Notes: a model not told the origin generated them from the letters alone. A DNA stretch of 64,000 bases from Vibrio sp. D404a (GCF_030248535.1 NZ_JAHGAJ010000030.1:1-64000), one strand, 5' to 3'; shown: positions 34,902-44,230, counted from the first letter of the stretch. Program-made: numbers and translations.

Positions 34902-36446
34902 TTAGTACAGTGTCCAGTGCTGCTGTTGAATACGTTGAATGAACAGACGCAGATCGCTTTCAAGTGGGCGATCTTCTACAACAAACTCAAACTCTTGCAT
35001 TACCTGATCACGGATCTGCTTTAAGTTGTCGCTCATATGGTGCTCGTCGAGTTCATTGGCACGTTTACGTAGCTCTAACGCTTGTGTCGCTGCCAGTAAT
35101 GAAGCCGCAGCGACTTGCTCTGTTAGCTCCAATACTCGAATACAATCACGTGCGGCGATAGTACCCATGCTGACTTTGTCTTGGTTATGACACTCGGTTG
35201 AGCGAGAGAACACGCTTGCTGGCATGGTGTGTTTTAGCGCCTCTGCTGTCCAAGCTGAAATACCAATCTGTACCGCTTTAAAGCCGTGGTTGATTGGCTT
35301 ACGCTCACCTTGAGCACCCGTTAGGTTAAACGGCAGGCCGTTGTTGAATTTGTAATCCATCAGTTGTGCCATTTGACGGTCGAGTAGATCTGCAAGGTTC
35401 GCAATTGCCGTTTTCAGCGTATCCATCGCCATTGCAATGTGGCCACCGTAAAAGTGACCGCCATGCAGTACACGCTCATTGTCACCATCAATGATTGGAT
35501 TGTCGTTCGCGCTATTGAGCTCGTTCTCAATCATTTGACGTAGCCACGGTAGTGAGTCTTCCACTACACCAATCACGTGCGGTGCACAGCGCAATGAATA
35601 ACGATCTTGCAGTCGGTCACTGTTACGCGGTGGGCGATCAGCTTGTAAGTCATCACGTAACCAAGCGGCAACCTGCTGTTGACCTGGATGAGGCTTCACT
35701 GCAAACAGCGCTTCATCAAAGTGGAAGTCATTACCGTGCATACCGACAGACACCATAGCGGTGATTTTAGTCGACAGTTGAGACAAGTATTCCGCACGCT
35801 TGTAGGCGATACAGGCAAGAGCCGTCATTACCGATGTGCCATTCATCAGCGCCAAGCCTTCTTTTGGCTTCAGTTTGATTGGCGCAATACCCAGTTCTTT
35901 GTACACCTCATCGGTAGGGCGCACATCGCCTTTGTAAAGTACATCACGTTCACCAATCAGCGCAGCGGCTAAGTAGGATAGGGGCGTGAGGTCACCACTG
36001 GCACCCACAGACCCTTCTTGGGGAATACGCGGTGCAATGTCGTGATTGATCAGGGTAACGATTTGGTTGAGTAGGTCGTGGCTAACGCCAGACACACCTT
36101 GAGACAGTGAACATAGGCGAGTCGCTAATACTGCACGAGCTTGATCATGAGTGAGAATATCGCCAAGACCACAACCGTGGAAACGGGTAAGGTGCAGAGG
36201 CAACTCGTCTACTAAGTTCGGTGGAATCGCAACGGTACAGGAATCGCCATAGCCAGTGGTTACACCGTAAATTACCCCTTCTTCTTTTAAAAGGCGTTCA
36301 AGAAAAGCCACACCACGGTCAATTTTTGACGTGAAGGCAGGGTCGGTGTTCATACTTGCTGAAGCACCTTGAGAGATCGCGACAACGTCTTCGATCGTTA
36401 GGCGTTCTGCACCAAAGGTGATGCTATTTTGATTCTTTTTCGTCAT
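34902..36446 (-). CDS. aromatic amino acid ammonia lyase (HAL/TAL family)
   Basis: A 514-residue lyase with the MIO cofactor triad Ala149-Ser150-Gly151 in GSVGASGDLTPLSY and catalytic Tyr60 in VIYGVTTGYG. Substrate selection in this family is set by two residues after the HLTR-type turn. Here they are Phe89-His90; histidine lyases usually have Ser-His, tyrosine lyases His-Leu and phenylalanine lyases Phe-Leu. The pair is therefore mixed and specificity cannot be settled by eye. Its position inside the APE operon, overlapping apeJ by 23 bases, argues that it supplies coumarate or cinnamate as the aryl starter rather than degrading histidine. Not a standard member of every ape operon. Confidence 0.9.
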   Translation of the reverse strand: MTKKNQNSITFGAERLTIEDVVAISQGASASMNTDPAFTSKIDRGVAFLERLLKEEGVIYGVTTGYGDSCTVAIPPNLVDELPLHLTRFHGCGLGDILTHDQARAVLATRLCSLSQGVSGVSHDLLNQIVTLINHDIAPRIPQEGSVGASGDLTPLSYLAAALIGERDVLYKGDVRPTDEVYKELGIAPIKLKPKEGLALMNGTSVMTALACIAYKRAEYLSQLSTKITAMVSVGMHGNDFHFDEALFAVKPHPGQQQVAAWLRDDLQADRPPRNSDRLQDRYSLRCAPHVIGVVEDSLPWLRQMIENELNSANDNPIIDGDNERVLHGGHFYGGHIAMAMDTLKTAIANLADLLDRQMAQLMDYKFNNGLPFNLTGAQGERKPINHGFKAVQIGISAWTAEALKHTMPASVFSRSTECHNQDKVSMGTIAARDCIRVLELTEQVAAASLLAATQALELRKRANELDEHHMSDNLKQIRDQVMQEFEFVVEDRPLESDLRLFIQRIQQQHWTLY

Positions 36447-38181
36447 GGTGCTGATTGCTCAATGTCCAAAAATTAAAAAAGTTATACCACTGAAGGGGCG
36501 CCTTCAATGTGTAGTGCTGTAGTCGGTCAGCATATTGCTGAACCACTTGTTGCAAAGTCTGTTCGCGAGTCTTTCTTGGTAAGACGATTTTGTCACTAAA
36601 ATGTTCAAAGTAGACGTTAAAGTGAGGCTTCTTACTGCTATCGTCTCTTAATCCAAAGAGTAGGAATACGGGAGCTTTAAGGATAGAAGCGAGCATAAAT
36701 GGCCCCTGTGGAAACGGTGCTTCTTGCCCTAAAAACTCTGCCCACACTGATCGGCTCTCTTTGCTGGTGGACGTTCGGTCACCCACAATAACGATCCATT
36801 CGCCTTGTTCAAGCTTTTGCTGAAGCAAGATTGCTGTATCTGGTCCCATGGAGCTGACTTGAATAAGGTTTAAGTCTGAGTTTGGGTTAACCGCTTTCAT
36901 TACTGAGTTGAAGCGCTCGGCGTGTTCGGTAAAGACCAGTGCATTGATCTTAATGTGCGAGTGTCTGCGACCTAGTGCGCGACATAGCTCGATATTACCA
37001 AGGTGAGAGCCAAGAATAACTACCCCTTGCTCATTGTCGACCATGCTTTCAAACTGATCTTGTCCGTGAATTGTCAGGTTATCAACGGAGAAGTCACCCT
37101 TCCACGCAGCCAGTTTGTCTAGCATGGTATGACCGAACGAAAGCAGGTGGTGATAACTGTCGAGATTATCAGGCAAGTCGATATTGTGTTGTTCGGCGTA
37201 GAGCTTCAATGTATGCAGATAGTGCTCAGAGGCTTCGCGCGCGCGTTTACCTGTGAGGTGATAGTAACGCATCACGCCTTTGAGAATCAGGTTAAACACT
37301 CCGCGCCCAAGCAGTGTGTAGATCATCAACAGCAGTTTGATGCCGAGTACCGTACCGCGCTCTTGTGTGCGCGACCAGTGTGGCTGATTGTTCGTTTCGG
37401 CTGGCGCCGCCCCGGGCTTTTTGAAGTGTCGAGTAATCAGTTTTGGTGCGCGTGGCAGCATGCCGAAAAACAGTCGCGTGTGCATCCAGCTGATTTTTAC
37501 GTTGTCCCACAAGGCATCAAAGTGCGAGATACCACCCTCAGGATAGATCACGCGAGTATCGATGAAATCAATATCACAGCCTTCCCAATAGAGACGTACC
37601 AGAACCTCGATATCGAAGTCCATGCGTGAACCAACATCGTATTTTTCGAGTACCGCTTGGGTAATCGCTATCGGGTATGCTCGAAAACCGCACATACTGT
37701 CTTTGATCGAGAAAGAGAGAGTTTCAATCCAGACCCAAATATGTGTGGCATAACGGCCATACAGGCGCGCTTTAGGCACACTCTCATCATAGACAGGTTG
37801 ACCTGAAATCAGACGTGACGGAGAAGCCTGAGATGTCTCAATAAGCTTAGGCAACGCCTCGAGATCGTGCTGCCCATCGGCGTCGATCTGAATTGCGTGG
37901 CTAAATCCGAGTTGGTGAGCGTGTTGAATACCGGCTTTGACCGCACCACCTTTGCCTTGGTTTTCCGCCAGAGTGACGAGGGTAACGTCATCTTGATTTG
38001 CAAGCGGTGCAAGTTGCTGTTTGGTGTCTTGATCACTGCCATCATCGACCAAAATAATCGGCAGCCCAAAGCCTTTGAGTGACGCAATCACTGCTGCGAC
38101 TGTCGAGCCGTGGTTATAGCAGGGGATTAAGAAACAGGCTTGGTAGCTTGTTGTATTCTCAATGTTCACCACACTATTCAC
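36424..38181 (-). CDS. apeJ: glycosyltransferase-acyltransferase fusion ApeJ
   Basis: A 585-residue bifunctional protein. Residues about 12-240 are a GT2 glycosyltransferase (LVDDGSDQDT, QIDADGQHDLEAL). Residues about 290-570 form a lysophospholipid-acyltransferase-like domain (GSHLGNIELCRAL, VGDRTSTS, FPQGPFMLA), a LpxL-like arrangement. It probably links the polyene to a sugar-lipid headgroup. The apeI start and apeJ end regions overlap by 8 bases at 38174-38181. Confidence 0.9.
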   Translation of the reverse strand: MNSVVNIENTTSYQACFLIPCYNHGSTVAAVIASLKGFGLPIILVDDGSDQDTKQQLAPLANQDDVTLVTLAENQGKGGAVKAGIQHAHQLGFSHAIQIDADGQHDLEALPKLIETSQASPSRLISGQPVYDESVPKARLYGRYATHIWVWIETLSFSIKDSMCGFRAYPIAITQAVLEKYDVGSRMDFDIEVLVRLYWEGCDIDFIDTRVIYPEGGISHFDALWDNVKISWMHTRLFFGMLPRAPKLITRHFKKPGAAPAETNNQPHWSRTQERGTVLGIKLLLMIYTLLGRGVFNLILKGVMRYYHLTGKRAREASEHYLHTLKLYAEQHNIDLPDNLDSYHHLLSFGHTMLDKLAAWKGDFSVDNLTIHGQDQFESMVDNEQGVVILGSHLGNIELCRALGRRHSHIKINALVFTEHAERFNSVMKAVNPNSDLNLIQVSSMGPDTAILLQQKLEQGEWIVIVGDRTSTSKESRSVWAEFLGQEAPFPQGPFMLASILKAPVFLLFGLRDDSSKKPHFNVYFEHFSDKIVLPRKTREQTLQQVVQQYADRLQHYTLKAPLQWYNFFNFWTLSNQHHDEKESK

Positions 38182-38536
38182 TTTTTTCTCCTAGCTTCAT
38201 TTTGCCTGAAGAGTGCGTGCAATTGCCGTTATCTGAGGTGTAGCTAAACGCCAGTTTTTGTTTATCTGAGTCCCATTTTAGCGCCAATGTGACTGTCGAA
38301 TTGGGTAAGATCGGCTCTTGGAATTTGATCACTTCCATGCCTTTAAACTGAGGCGGTACCGCTAACTCTTGAATGGCATAACCGAGAGCCCAATCAATCT
38401 GAGTTACTCCGGGCAGGATCGGAAAGCCCTTGAAGTGCCCTTTAAAGTCGGTCAAATCGGCATCCACTTGCAGTGTGAGTGTCGATTCGTTCAACTGGGT
38501 CTCAATCTGTATGATGGTTGGCTTTCTTTTATCCAT
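38174..38536 (-). CDS. apeI: 3-hydroxyacyl-ACP dehydratase ApeI
   Basis: A 120-residue single hotdog protein. GHFKGFPILPGVTQIDWA resembles the FabA/FabZ dehydratase motif GHFPGxPxxPG with the catalytic His. Acting with ApeP it dehydrates the hydroxy intermediates; in studied systems ApeI is the dehydratase working on short early chains. Located 46 bases after apeH, the largest gap in this part of the operon. Confidence 0.87.
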   Translation of the reverse strand: MDKRKPTIIQIETQLNESTLTLQVDADLTDFKGHFKGFPILPGVTQIDWALGYAIQELAVPPQFKGMEVIKFQEPILPNSTVTLALKWDSDKQKLAFSYTSDNGNCTHSSGKMKLGEKSE

Positions 38537-38582
38537 GGCGCTGGCTTTACTTTCTTGTTGTCATGATACGTATGAGGGCGAG

Positions 38583-39956
38583 TTACTGCGCGTTTATGAT
38601 CGCTTCGATCTGCGATGTGAGTCGCTTGCCTTGACTATTGAGTGGGACCTCTTCGACCACTCGAAAACGTCTTGGCACTGCGATGGGCTCAAGCCATTTT
38701 CTTAATTCATTGCGTAATAGTAACCAAAACTTGCCCTTACCGACACTATTGAGCGTCTGTTTTCCTTCATCGGAAAGCACAATCACAGAGGCAAGAATCA
38801 AACGGTTTGGCTCTTCAAATGGGATAACGGCGCACTCTTTTATCCACGGAAGTTGCTCAAGGCGCTTTTCAACTTCGACCAGAGAGATGCGTTTCTCTTC
38901 AATCTTGATAATACGATCGGTGCGACCTTTGAGGATGAACTGATCGTCAGAAACCATTTCACACTCATCTGCCGTTTGATACCACTGCTCTTTGTCGATG
39001 TAAGGTGACAGCAATTTGATGCAGTTTTCTTGATTAAGTTGTGCCTGAATACAAGAGAACAGTTGCCAAGGTGTCTGAGCTGTCGCTTGCTGTCGATAGG
39101 CGATTCCACCGGTTTCGGTGCTGCCAAATACCTCGATTGGCAATTCACCAAAGAGATTTTGTGCTTGTTGGGCAGCGTCTAGCGGCAAAGGGCCTCCTGA
39201 TGAGAAAACTGCGACCAAGGGCTTAGCGTTCTGCTCTTCAGAAAGTCGCTTAAGTAGCGCAGGACTACTCATCAATACGATCTTCGAATCGGCGTGCGAG
39301 ATTATCTGTTCAGGATATTCGAGATTAAAGCGCGAAAAAGGCACCGATGAGCACAATGGCCATAAGACGCGAAACAGTAGTCCGTAGATATGCTGATGCG
39401 ACACCGTACTATGAACACGATTTCCAACAAGCATGGTTTGCCAGTTTTTGCTCAGTTGTGCGATCTCAATATCGAGCTGCTCTAGTGTTTTATGAATGGC
39501 TTTTGGCGTGCCACTCGACCCAGAGGTGAACAAGACCAGTTTTACGGCCTGCAAGTCGATCTTTTCAGATATTGGCTTGCTGTGCTCGTCTGCGGTGAGC
39601 TGGTCCTTGATGAGTCGAACATCACTTCGGTTAACCGTTTGAATGCTCTCATCAACCATCAATAGGTCGTACTGGCTGCTGAGCTCTGAAAGTGCTTCTG
39701 GTTGGTAGTTACCTGGCAACACAATCTGCTTGTTACGCAGTGCGCAAGCAATAAACACAAGGGTAAATAGGTAGCTGTCTTGAGTGCAGATAGCGATACG
39801 CTCGGCAGACTCACCCGACAGTACACGGCAAAGCTGCGATACATCGCGCTGAAAGTCTTGCCAGTGAACCTCTGACTTATCGTCAAAGCAGATCACTGAA
39901 TCGAGAGGGCGCTCCGTCTCAAAAAGTTGAGCGAGAGAAGTATAACTTGTGTTCAT
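38583..39956 (-). CDS. apeH: aryl-acid AMP ligase ApeH (ANL superfamily)
   Basis: A 457-residue adenylating enzyme. The ATP motif is LVLFTSGSSGTPKAIHKT, the second core motif EVFGSTETGGIA, and the hinge motif is GRTDRIIKIEEKRI. It is shorter than CoA ligases and starts with a truncated N-terminal domain. In APE pathways ApeH activates the aryl acid and loads it on the ACP. Separated from apeG by 4 bases. Confidence 0.9.
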   Translation of the reverse strand: MNTSYTSLAQLFETERPLDSVICFDDKSEVHWQDFQRDVSQLCRVLSGESAERIAICTQDSYLFTLVFIACALRNKQIVLPGNYQPEALSELSSQYDLLMVDESIQTVNRSDVRLIKDQLTADEHSKPISEKIDLQAVKLVLFTSGSSGTPKAIHKTLEQLDIEIAQLSKNWQTMLVGNRVHSTVSHQHIYGLLFRVLWPLCSSVPFSRFNLEYPEQIISHADSKIVLMSSPALLKRLSEEQNAKPLVAVFSSGGPLPLDAAQQAQNLFGELPIEVFGSTETGGIAYRQQATAQTPWQLFSCIQAQLNQENCIKLLSPYIDKEQWYQTADECEMVSDDQFILKGRTDRIIKIEEKRISLVEVEKRLEQLPWIKECAVIPFEEPNRLILASVIVLSDEGKQTLNSVGKGKFWLLLRNELRKWLEPIAVPRRFRVVEEVPLNSQGKRLTSQIEAIINAQ

Positions 39957-39960
39957 AATG

Positions 39961-40518
39961 TTAGCTTTGGCGTACGCGTTGTCGGACTAGCCACTCGACG
40001 GCGAATAACAGCCCTGCAAGTAGATAGCTGATTAAACCGTTATAGAGTGTCCACACTTCAAGTGATTGGAAACAAGTATAGAGGGCGATTGAACCGTTGA
40101 GCACAAAGAATCCACACCATACTTTGGTGACTTTTCTTGTGTAATCAACCCCACTTTGCGGCAGATCTGGCTCTTGCAATCTCGCAAGGCGCTCAATGAT
40201 TGTTTGTGGCTGAGTCAGGCTTAGGGCAAAAACCGTCAACATGCAGGCGTTGACGATTACCGGATAGTAGGTGAGCCACCCGTGTTGTTTGAACATGATG
40301 CCCAGCAGTAATAGCACCAGCCCTGCACAACCACTAACCCAAGCAAGGTGCTTAAGTTCTTTAATTTTGGCTTGGCCACCGGTCACGATTCGGACCAAGA
40401 ATACGGCGGCCAACACTCCTCCTACGGCCTGAAGGCCAAACTTGTTGAGGCCGAAATAGACCGCAATCGGGTAGGAGAAGATGATCAGTGCCGACAATAG
40501 AGTCAGCAGGGAGCGCAC
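39961..40518 (-). CDS. apeG: COG4648-type membrane protein ApeG
   Basis: 185 residues with about six hydrophobic segments (residues 5-25, 27-45, 57-75, 78-98, 130-155, 158-178). Known from APE operons as a conserved membrane component of undefined function. Start overlaps the apeF stop by one base. Confidence 0.85.
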   Translation of the reverse strand: MRSLLTLLSALIIFSYPIAVYFGLNKFGLQAVGGVLAAVFLVRIVTGGQAKIKELKHLAWVSGCAGLVLLLLGIMFKQHGWLTYYPVIVNACMLTVFALSLTQPQTIIERLARLQEPDLPQSGVDYTRKVTKVWCGFFVLNGSIALYTCFQSLEVWTLYNGLISYLLAGLLFAVEWLVRQRVRQS

Positions 40519-40775
40519 TATGCGTCCTTTAGAAGTTCAACGACAGATTCAACCACATCATTGACGGTACGCACTGTTTTGAACTCTTCAGGTTTGATCT
40601 TTTTACCGGTTACATTTTGTAGGTGGACAACCAGATCCACGGCATCAATGCTATCGAGATCAAGATCTTGATAAAGGTGCGCTTCTGGTGTGATTTCTTC
40701 AGCATCTAGCTCGAATAGCTCGATAAGCGCATCTTTAACCTGATTAAATACTTCTTGTTGGTTTGCTTGTGTCAT
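40518..40775 (-). CDS. apeF: acyl carrier protein ApeF
   Basis: An 85-residue ACP. The phosphopantetheine site is the Ser in LDLDSIDAVDLV (about residue 45). Acidic overall. One of two ACPs that carry the growing polyene. Confidence 0.93.
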   Translation of the reverse strand: MTQANQQEVFNQVKDALIELFELDAEEITPEAHLYQDLDLDSIDAVDLVVHLQNVTGKKIKPEEFKTVRTVNDVVESVVELLKDA

Positions 40776-40787
40776 AAGGAAATCTTT

Positions 40788-41048
40788 CTAGTTGTTCGTC
40801 TGAGATGTGATGTAGTTTGCTAGATTAGCCACAGAAGCGAAGTGCTGGCGCGTATTTGAATCGTCAGCATCGATTACGATGTTGTACTTCTTCTTGATCG
40901 CTAAACCTAGTTCAAGGGCATCAATTGAGTCTAGGCCCAAACCATCACCAAACAGTGGAGCTTCAGTTTCAATTTCATCGATACTCATATCTTCAAGGTT
41001 AAGGGCATCAATGATCAGCTGTTTAAGTTCGTTATGTAATGTTTCCAC
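40788..41048 (-). CDS. apeE: acyl carrier protein ApeE
   Basis: An 86-residue ACP with the carrier Ser in GLGLDSIDALELG (about residue 38-46). It lies 12 bases upstream of apeF; the two ACPs are clearly different sequences rather than recent duplicates. Confidence 0.93.
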   Translation of the reverse strand: METLHNELKQLIIDALNLEDMSIDEIETEAPLFGDGLGLDSIDALELGLAIKKKYNIVIDADDSNTRQHFASVANLANYITSQTNN

Positions 41049-41152
41049 TTTGGCCTACTTGTCATATGTTTACATGCGCGCTATGTGCGGCACTGCGAGC
41101 AAATGCGTTTGAATAGAAATACATTTGCACCAATAAAAAGGTGTTGAGAGGC

Positions 41153-41920
41153 TTATTTTTCTGGCTCTGGAAAAATCGTTTCCGCAAGGTGTTGATTTAA
41201 ACGCCTTGCCGCAGAAGTTAAATTATTTGAGCTCTCAATAAAGGGTGTCACTTCTATTTTACCTTTGACTGCAACATGAAAAAAGGGTTTCGTTGAAGGA
41301 ACTTGGTACCACTTCTTCTCTTTAGTGAGAAATGAGGGTGACACAGTGATGTGGATAACACGCAGGTCAGTCTCGGTTCGCGTTGCAATCTGGGCAGCTC
41401 CACGTTGCAAAGAAGGGGTGACACCCGGTGTTGTACGAGTCCCTTCAGGGAACACCAACAGCAAGTTACCACGAGAAAAACGTTCTTCGCATCGCTCAAG
41501 CAGATCGTCAGGCGCTTGGTTTGGAATATAGCCTGCAGCCTGTACGATACGTTTCATAAACGGGTTCTCCCAAATGGCCGCTTTGACTAAGCAGTCACAT
41601 TGTGGAAGCTGAGAGGCAATCAGGACGTAATCAATCAAACTTGGGTGATTGGCAACGATGATGCAATTGCGATCTTGTTGTAATGTCTCGACGCCATCAA
41701 TACGATAATCAATCGCACCAGTGAACTTCATGATGCGGCAGAACGCATTAAATGAGAAACGGATGAGGCGCTGCGCCTTGAGTTCGCGCTCAATGGTGTC
41801 TCGGGTGGTGACGGCAAATAATGGCAGAACGATAAAGCTTAAAACAAGGCCACCCAAACCAAAGATTGAGAAACACAGCCCAGTGGCGAACACACGCCAG
41901 TATTGATTGAGTTTATTCAC
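41153..41920 (-). CDS. apeD: 1-acylglycerol-3-phosphate-type acyltransferase ApeD
   Basis: About 255 residues of a PlsC-family acyltransferase with a membrane anchor near residues 12-35. Motif NHPSLIDYVL (HX4D-type) and FPEGTRTTPG are the PlsC catalytic and substrate motifs. I chose the GTG at 41920, just inside the apeC end; another GTG at 41977 would add 19 residues of less convincing sequence. It may transfer the polyene acyl group to a lipid. Located 104 bases upstream of apeE, which starts its own ribosome site. Confidence 0.85.
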   Translation of the reverse strand: MNKLNQYWRVFATGLCFSIFGLGGLVLSFIVLPLFAVTTRDTIERELKAQRLIRFSFNAFCRIMKFTGAIDYRIDGVETLQQDRNCIIVANHPSLIDYVLIASQLPQCDCLVKAAIWENPFMKRIVQAAGYIPNQAPDDLLERCEERFSRGNLLLVFPEGTRTTPGVTPSLQRGAAQIATRTETDLRVIHITVSPSFLTKEKKWYQVPSTKPFFHVAVKGKIEVTPFIESSNNLTSAARRLNQHLAETIFPEPEK

Positions 41921-42650
41921 AGTGCTTAACCCACGACCAGTTTTGACGCTTCCCTGTAATCTGCCAATTTGGAACACCTTGCAGATAGCGCTGAAGGAAC
42001 TGTAGACCTTGTGGTAAAGAGGGTTCCTCTGCTTGTACTGCTGAAGGGGTTCGTGTGAGGGTTAGTTCAGTGCCTTGGCTTAGCACTAAACCCAGAGCGT
42101 AGTCTGCGTATTGCTGGGTCTCATAGGCTTGATAAAGCTCGGGTAGAGGTTGATCAAAATCGATAACCAGGACTTTATGGTCGGGATACTGGTTTAGGTA
42201 GAGATAGGCCTCAATCATGGCGCTGTGAAAAGTATCAACGCCCGACGCTATAGAGCTCAAAGGGATCGGCGCCTTAGCGGCAATGGTTGTTAGCCCTGCT
42301 GCAGTGTTGTGGACCGATTGAGAGAAGGCCATTGGCGACGCGTCTTCGCCCTCTAGTATTGACTGAATTAATGTCGCGGTGCGGTGAAGTTCGCCGTGAC
42401 GACTGGCAAAGACCAAGTAATCGATGTCATTGTCTTCCAGTAATGTTAGAGCGGTTTGCACGGCAAGTTTACTTTGCAGGCTCATACGGCGACGCATCAT
42501 CGGTGGAATGGCTTTGAACTGCGATGAGCCATCTTCAGGCCAATGGGTAGTTGTGCTCCACGCCTCCCAATCTGACTGAGTCGCGAGCCCCGGCGAATTA
42601 GCGCACCATTTTTCAATATTGAACGACATTAAATGAGATTGATTTGACAT
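41913..42650 (-). CDS. apeC: chain-length-factor-like ketosynthase homologue ApeC
   Basis: A 245-residue protein related to the N-terminal half of ketosynthases, with the cysteine of the active-site loop missing (the segment reads SSIASGVD near residues 132-139). It begins MSNQSHLMSFNIEKW; Met8 may be the real start. Such truncated partners pair with ApeO as a KS-CLF complex. First gene of the minus-strand operon; the divergent promoter space to the lipoprotein gene is only 71 bases. Confidence 0.88.
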   Translation of the reverse strand: MSNQSHLMSFNIEKWCANSPGLATQSDWEAWSTTTHWPEDGSSQFKAIPPMMRRRMSLQSKLAVQTALTLLEDNDIDYLVFASRHGELHRTATLIQSILEGEDASPMAFSQSVHNTAAGLTTIAAKAPIPLSSIASGVDTFHSAMIEAYLYLNQYPDHKVLVIDFDQPLPELYQAYETQQYADYALGLVLSQGTELTLTRTPSAVQAEEPSLPQGLQFLQRYLQGVPNWQITGKRQNWSWVKHCE

Positions 42651-42721
42651 AGAGTATTGATTTGATTTGGGTCTAACTAAATACTATGCGAGATAAAGAC
42701 AAATATTGGTAAGGAAATACA
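42651..42721. promoter_or_regulatory. divergent APE promoter region
   Basis: 71 bases between two divergent operons, AT-rich. A minus-strand candidate is TTACCA-N18-CATAGT, a plus-strand -10 candidate is TACTAT. Both calls are weak, but the short shared spacer means that the two operons are likely co-regulated. Confidence 0.45.
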
Positions 42722-43111
42722 ATGAAATTACTTAAAATTGCAGCTTCGATGTTATTCGTTTTGGTTCTCGCAGGTTGCGGGCGTGTACAGCCAGTTATGA
42801 ATGTCGAGGATACTCCAGTTGCACATAATCTTCAAAGTAAACAGGTAAAATCAGCGATTTATGAGTCGGCGGTCGATCGTGGCTGGCTTGTGTCTGAGGT
42901 GAAACCTGGCCTTATTCGTGCTGAGCTGTATGTTCGCTCTCACCATGCGGTGGTTGAAATTCCTTACAGTGACAAGTTCTACTCTATTCTTTATGTAGAG
43001 TCAGACAATCTTAAATATGACGATGGCGAGATTCATCGTAACTACAACCGTTGGGTAAATAATCTCAACGTAGATATCAAAAGAAAGCTAGCGCAAATGG
43101 CCGCTGAATAG
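42722..43111 (+). CDS. APE-cluster lipoprotein of unknown function
   Basis: 129 residues with lipoprotein signal and lipobox LAGC (Cys19). The mature part resembles a small alpha/beta domain (VKSAIYESAVDRGWLVSEVKPGLIRAEL), a common pattern in APE-linked lipoproteins. It probably corresponds to the first gene (apeA) of other ape clusters, but I did not confirm that. Followed 27 bases later by the methyltransferase. Confidence 0.75.
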   Translation: MKLLKIAASMLFVLVLAGCGRVQPVMNVEDTPVAHNLQSKQVKSAIYESAVDRGWLVSEVKPGLIRAELYVRSHHAVVEIPYSDKFYSILYVESDNLKYDDGEIHRNYNRWVNNLNVDIKRKLAQMAAE

Positions 43112-43138
43112 TTTTAGAAAAAATAAGTTAGGTTTTTT

Positions 43139-44206
43139 GTGTCCGATTTTAATTTAGATCCATTCAATGCATTACAGGCAAAAACAGAGGCTCAAAAGCT
43201 CTCTTTTGCGCCGATCGTTTTTCACACTGCGCGTACACTGCGTGATTTAGGGGTATTAAAAGCCCTCGATGAAGCCGGTGAACAAGGTTTAAATGCGCAA
43301 GATATTTCTGCGAAGACCGGCGTTTCCGAATACGGTGTGAAAGTCTTACTCGATATGGCGTTGAGCGCGCATATTGTACTGTGGGACAAGCCAAATTATC
43401 GTATGGCAAACCTTGGCTTTTATCTGTTGCATGACGGTATGACCGAAGCCAATATGGATTTTACTGCGGATGTTTGTTACGCCGCGATGATGCACCTAAC
43501 CGAAGCCATTCAAAACGGCACGCCGGCTGGTCTAAAAGAACTAGGTGATTGGGAAACCATTTACCAAGGTCTGTCTCAGTTGCCTGAAAAAGCCAAAGAG
43601 AGCTGGTTTAAATTCGATCACTTCTACTCAGATCGCTCTTTCCCAATCTTGTTGGAAAAAGTATTCCAAAAGCAGCCTAAGTCGCTGGTGGATATCGGTG
43701 GTAATACCGGTAAGTGGGCGATGCAGTGTTGTCATTATGATTCCGATGTGGAAATCACCATCGTAGACCTACCACAACAGCTTGAGATGGCGATGGCGAA
43801 TGCCAAAGAGCAAGGCTTTGAGCATCGTGTTACGCCTTACCCTGCGAACATGCTAGACAAGCAGCAAGCACTTCCAACTGGTGCAGACGTATGGTGGATG
43901 AGTCAGTTCTTGGACTGTTTCTCGCCGATGGAGATCTTGAGCATTCTTAAGCGTGTGCGTTCGCATATGTCAGAGCAGGCAACAGTGTACATCCTTGAGC
44001 TGTTCTGGGATGCACAAAAATACGATGCGGCATCTTACAGTCTGAACGCAACATCGCTCTATTTCACTTGTCTTGCTAACGGCAATAGTCGCTTCTACCG
44101 CAGTGAAGACTTCCTAGAGATCGTTGCAGAAGCGGGTTTTGAGGTGGTAACTCGAACGGATGACATCGGCTTAGGTCATACGCTCCTTGAACTTAAAGCG
44201 GTATAA
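43139..44206 (+). CDS. apeB: SAM-dependent methyltransferase (ApeB type)
   Basis: 355 residues from a GTG start with TTAGG upstream. The N-terminal 100 residues form a winged-helix dimerization domain (DLGVLKALDEAGEQGLNAQDI) as in plant-type O-methyltransferases; the SAM motif is DIGGNTGKWAMQ near residue 184. ApeB is the enzyme thought to methylate the aryl head group. Here the ring methylation could be on carbon or oxygen. Followed by the flavin enzyme after 24 bases. Confidence 0.87.
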   Translation: MSDFNLDPFNALQAKTEAQKLSFAPIVFHTARTLRDLGVLKALDEAGEQGLNAQDISAKTGVSEYGVKVLLDMALSAHIVLWDKPNYRMANLGFYLLHDGMTEANMDFTADVCYAAMMHLTEAIQNGTPAGLKELGDWETIYQGLSQLPEKAKESWFKFDHFYSDRSFPILLEKVFQKQPKSLVDIGGNTGKWAMQCCHYDSDVEITIVDLPQQLEMAMANAKEQGFEHRVTPYPANMLDKQQALPTGADVWWMSQFLDCFSPMEILSILKRVRSHMSEQATVYILELFWDAQKYDAASYSLNATSLYFTCLANGNSRFYRSEDFLEIVAEAGFEVVTRTDDIGLGHTLLELKAV

Positions 44207-44230
44207 CGCTTTCGTTGGATGGTGTAGGTA

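Noticed and set aside
37129..37629. 166-codon plus-strand frame opposite apeJ
   Set aside because: Antisense shadow of the long apeJ frame; no initiation signals or motifs.
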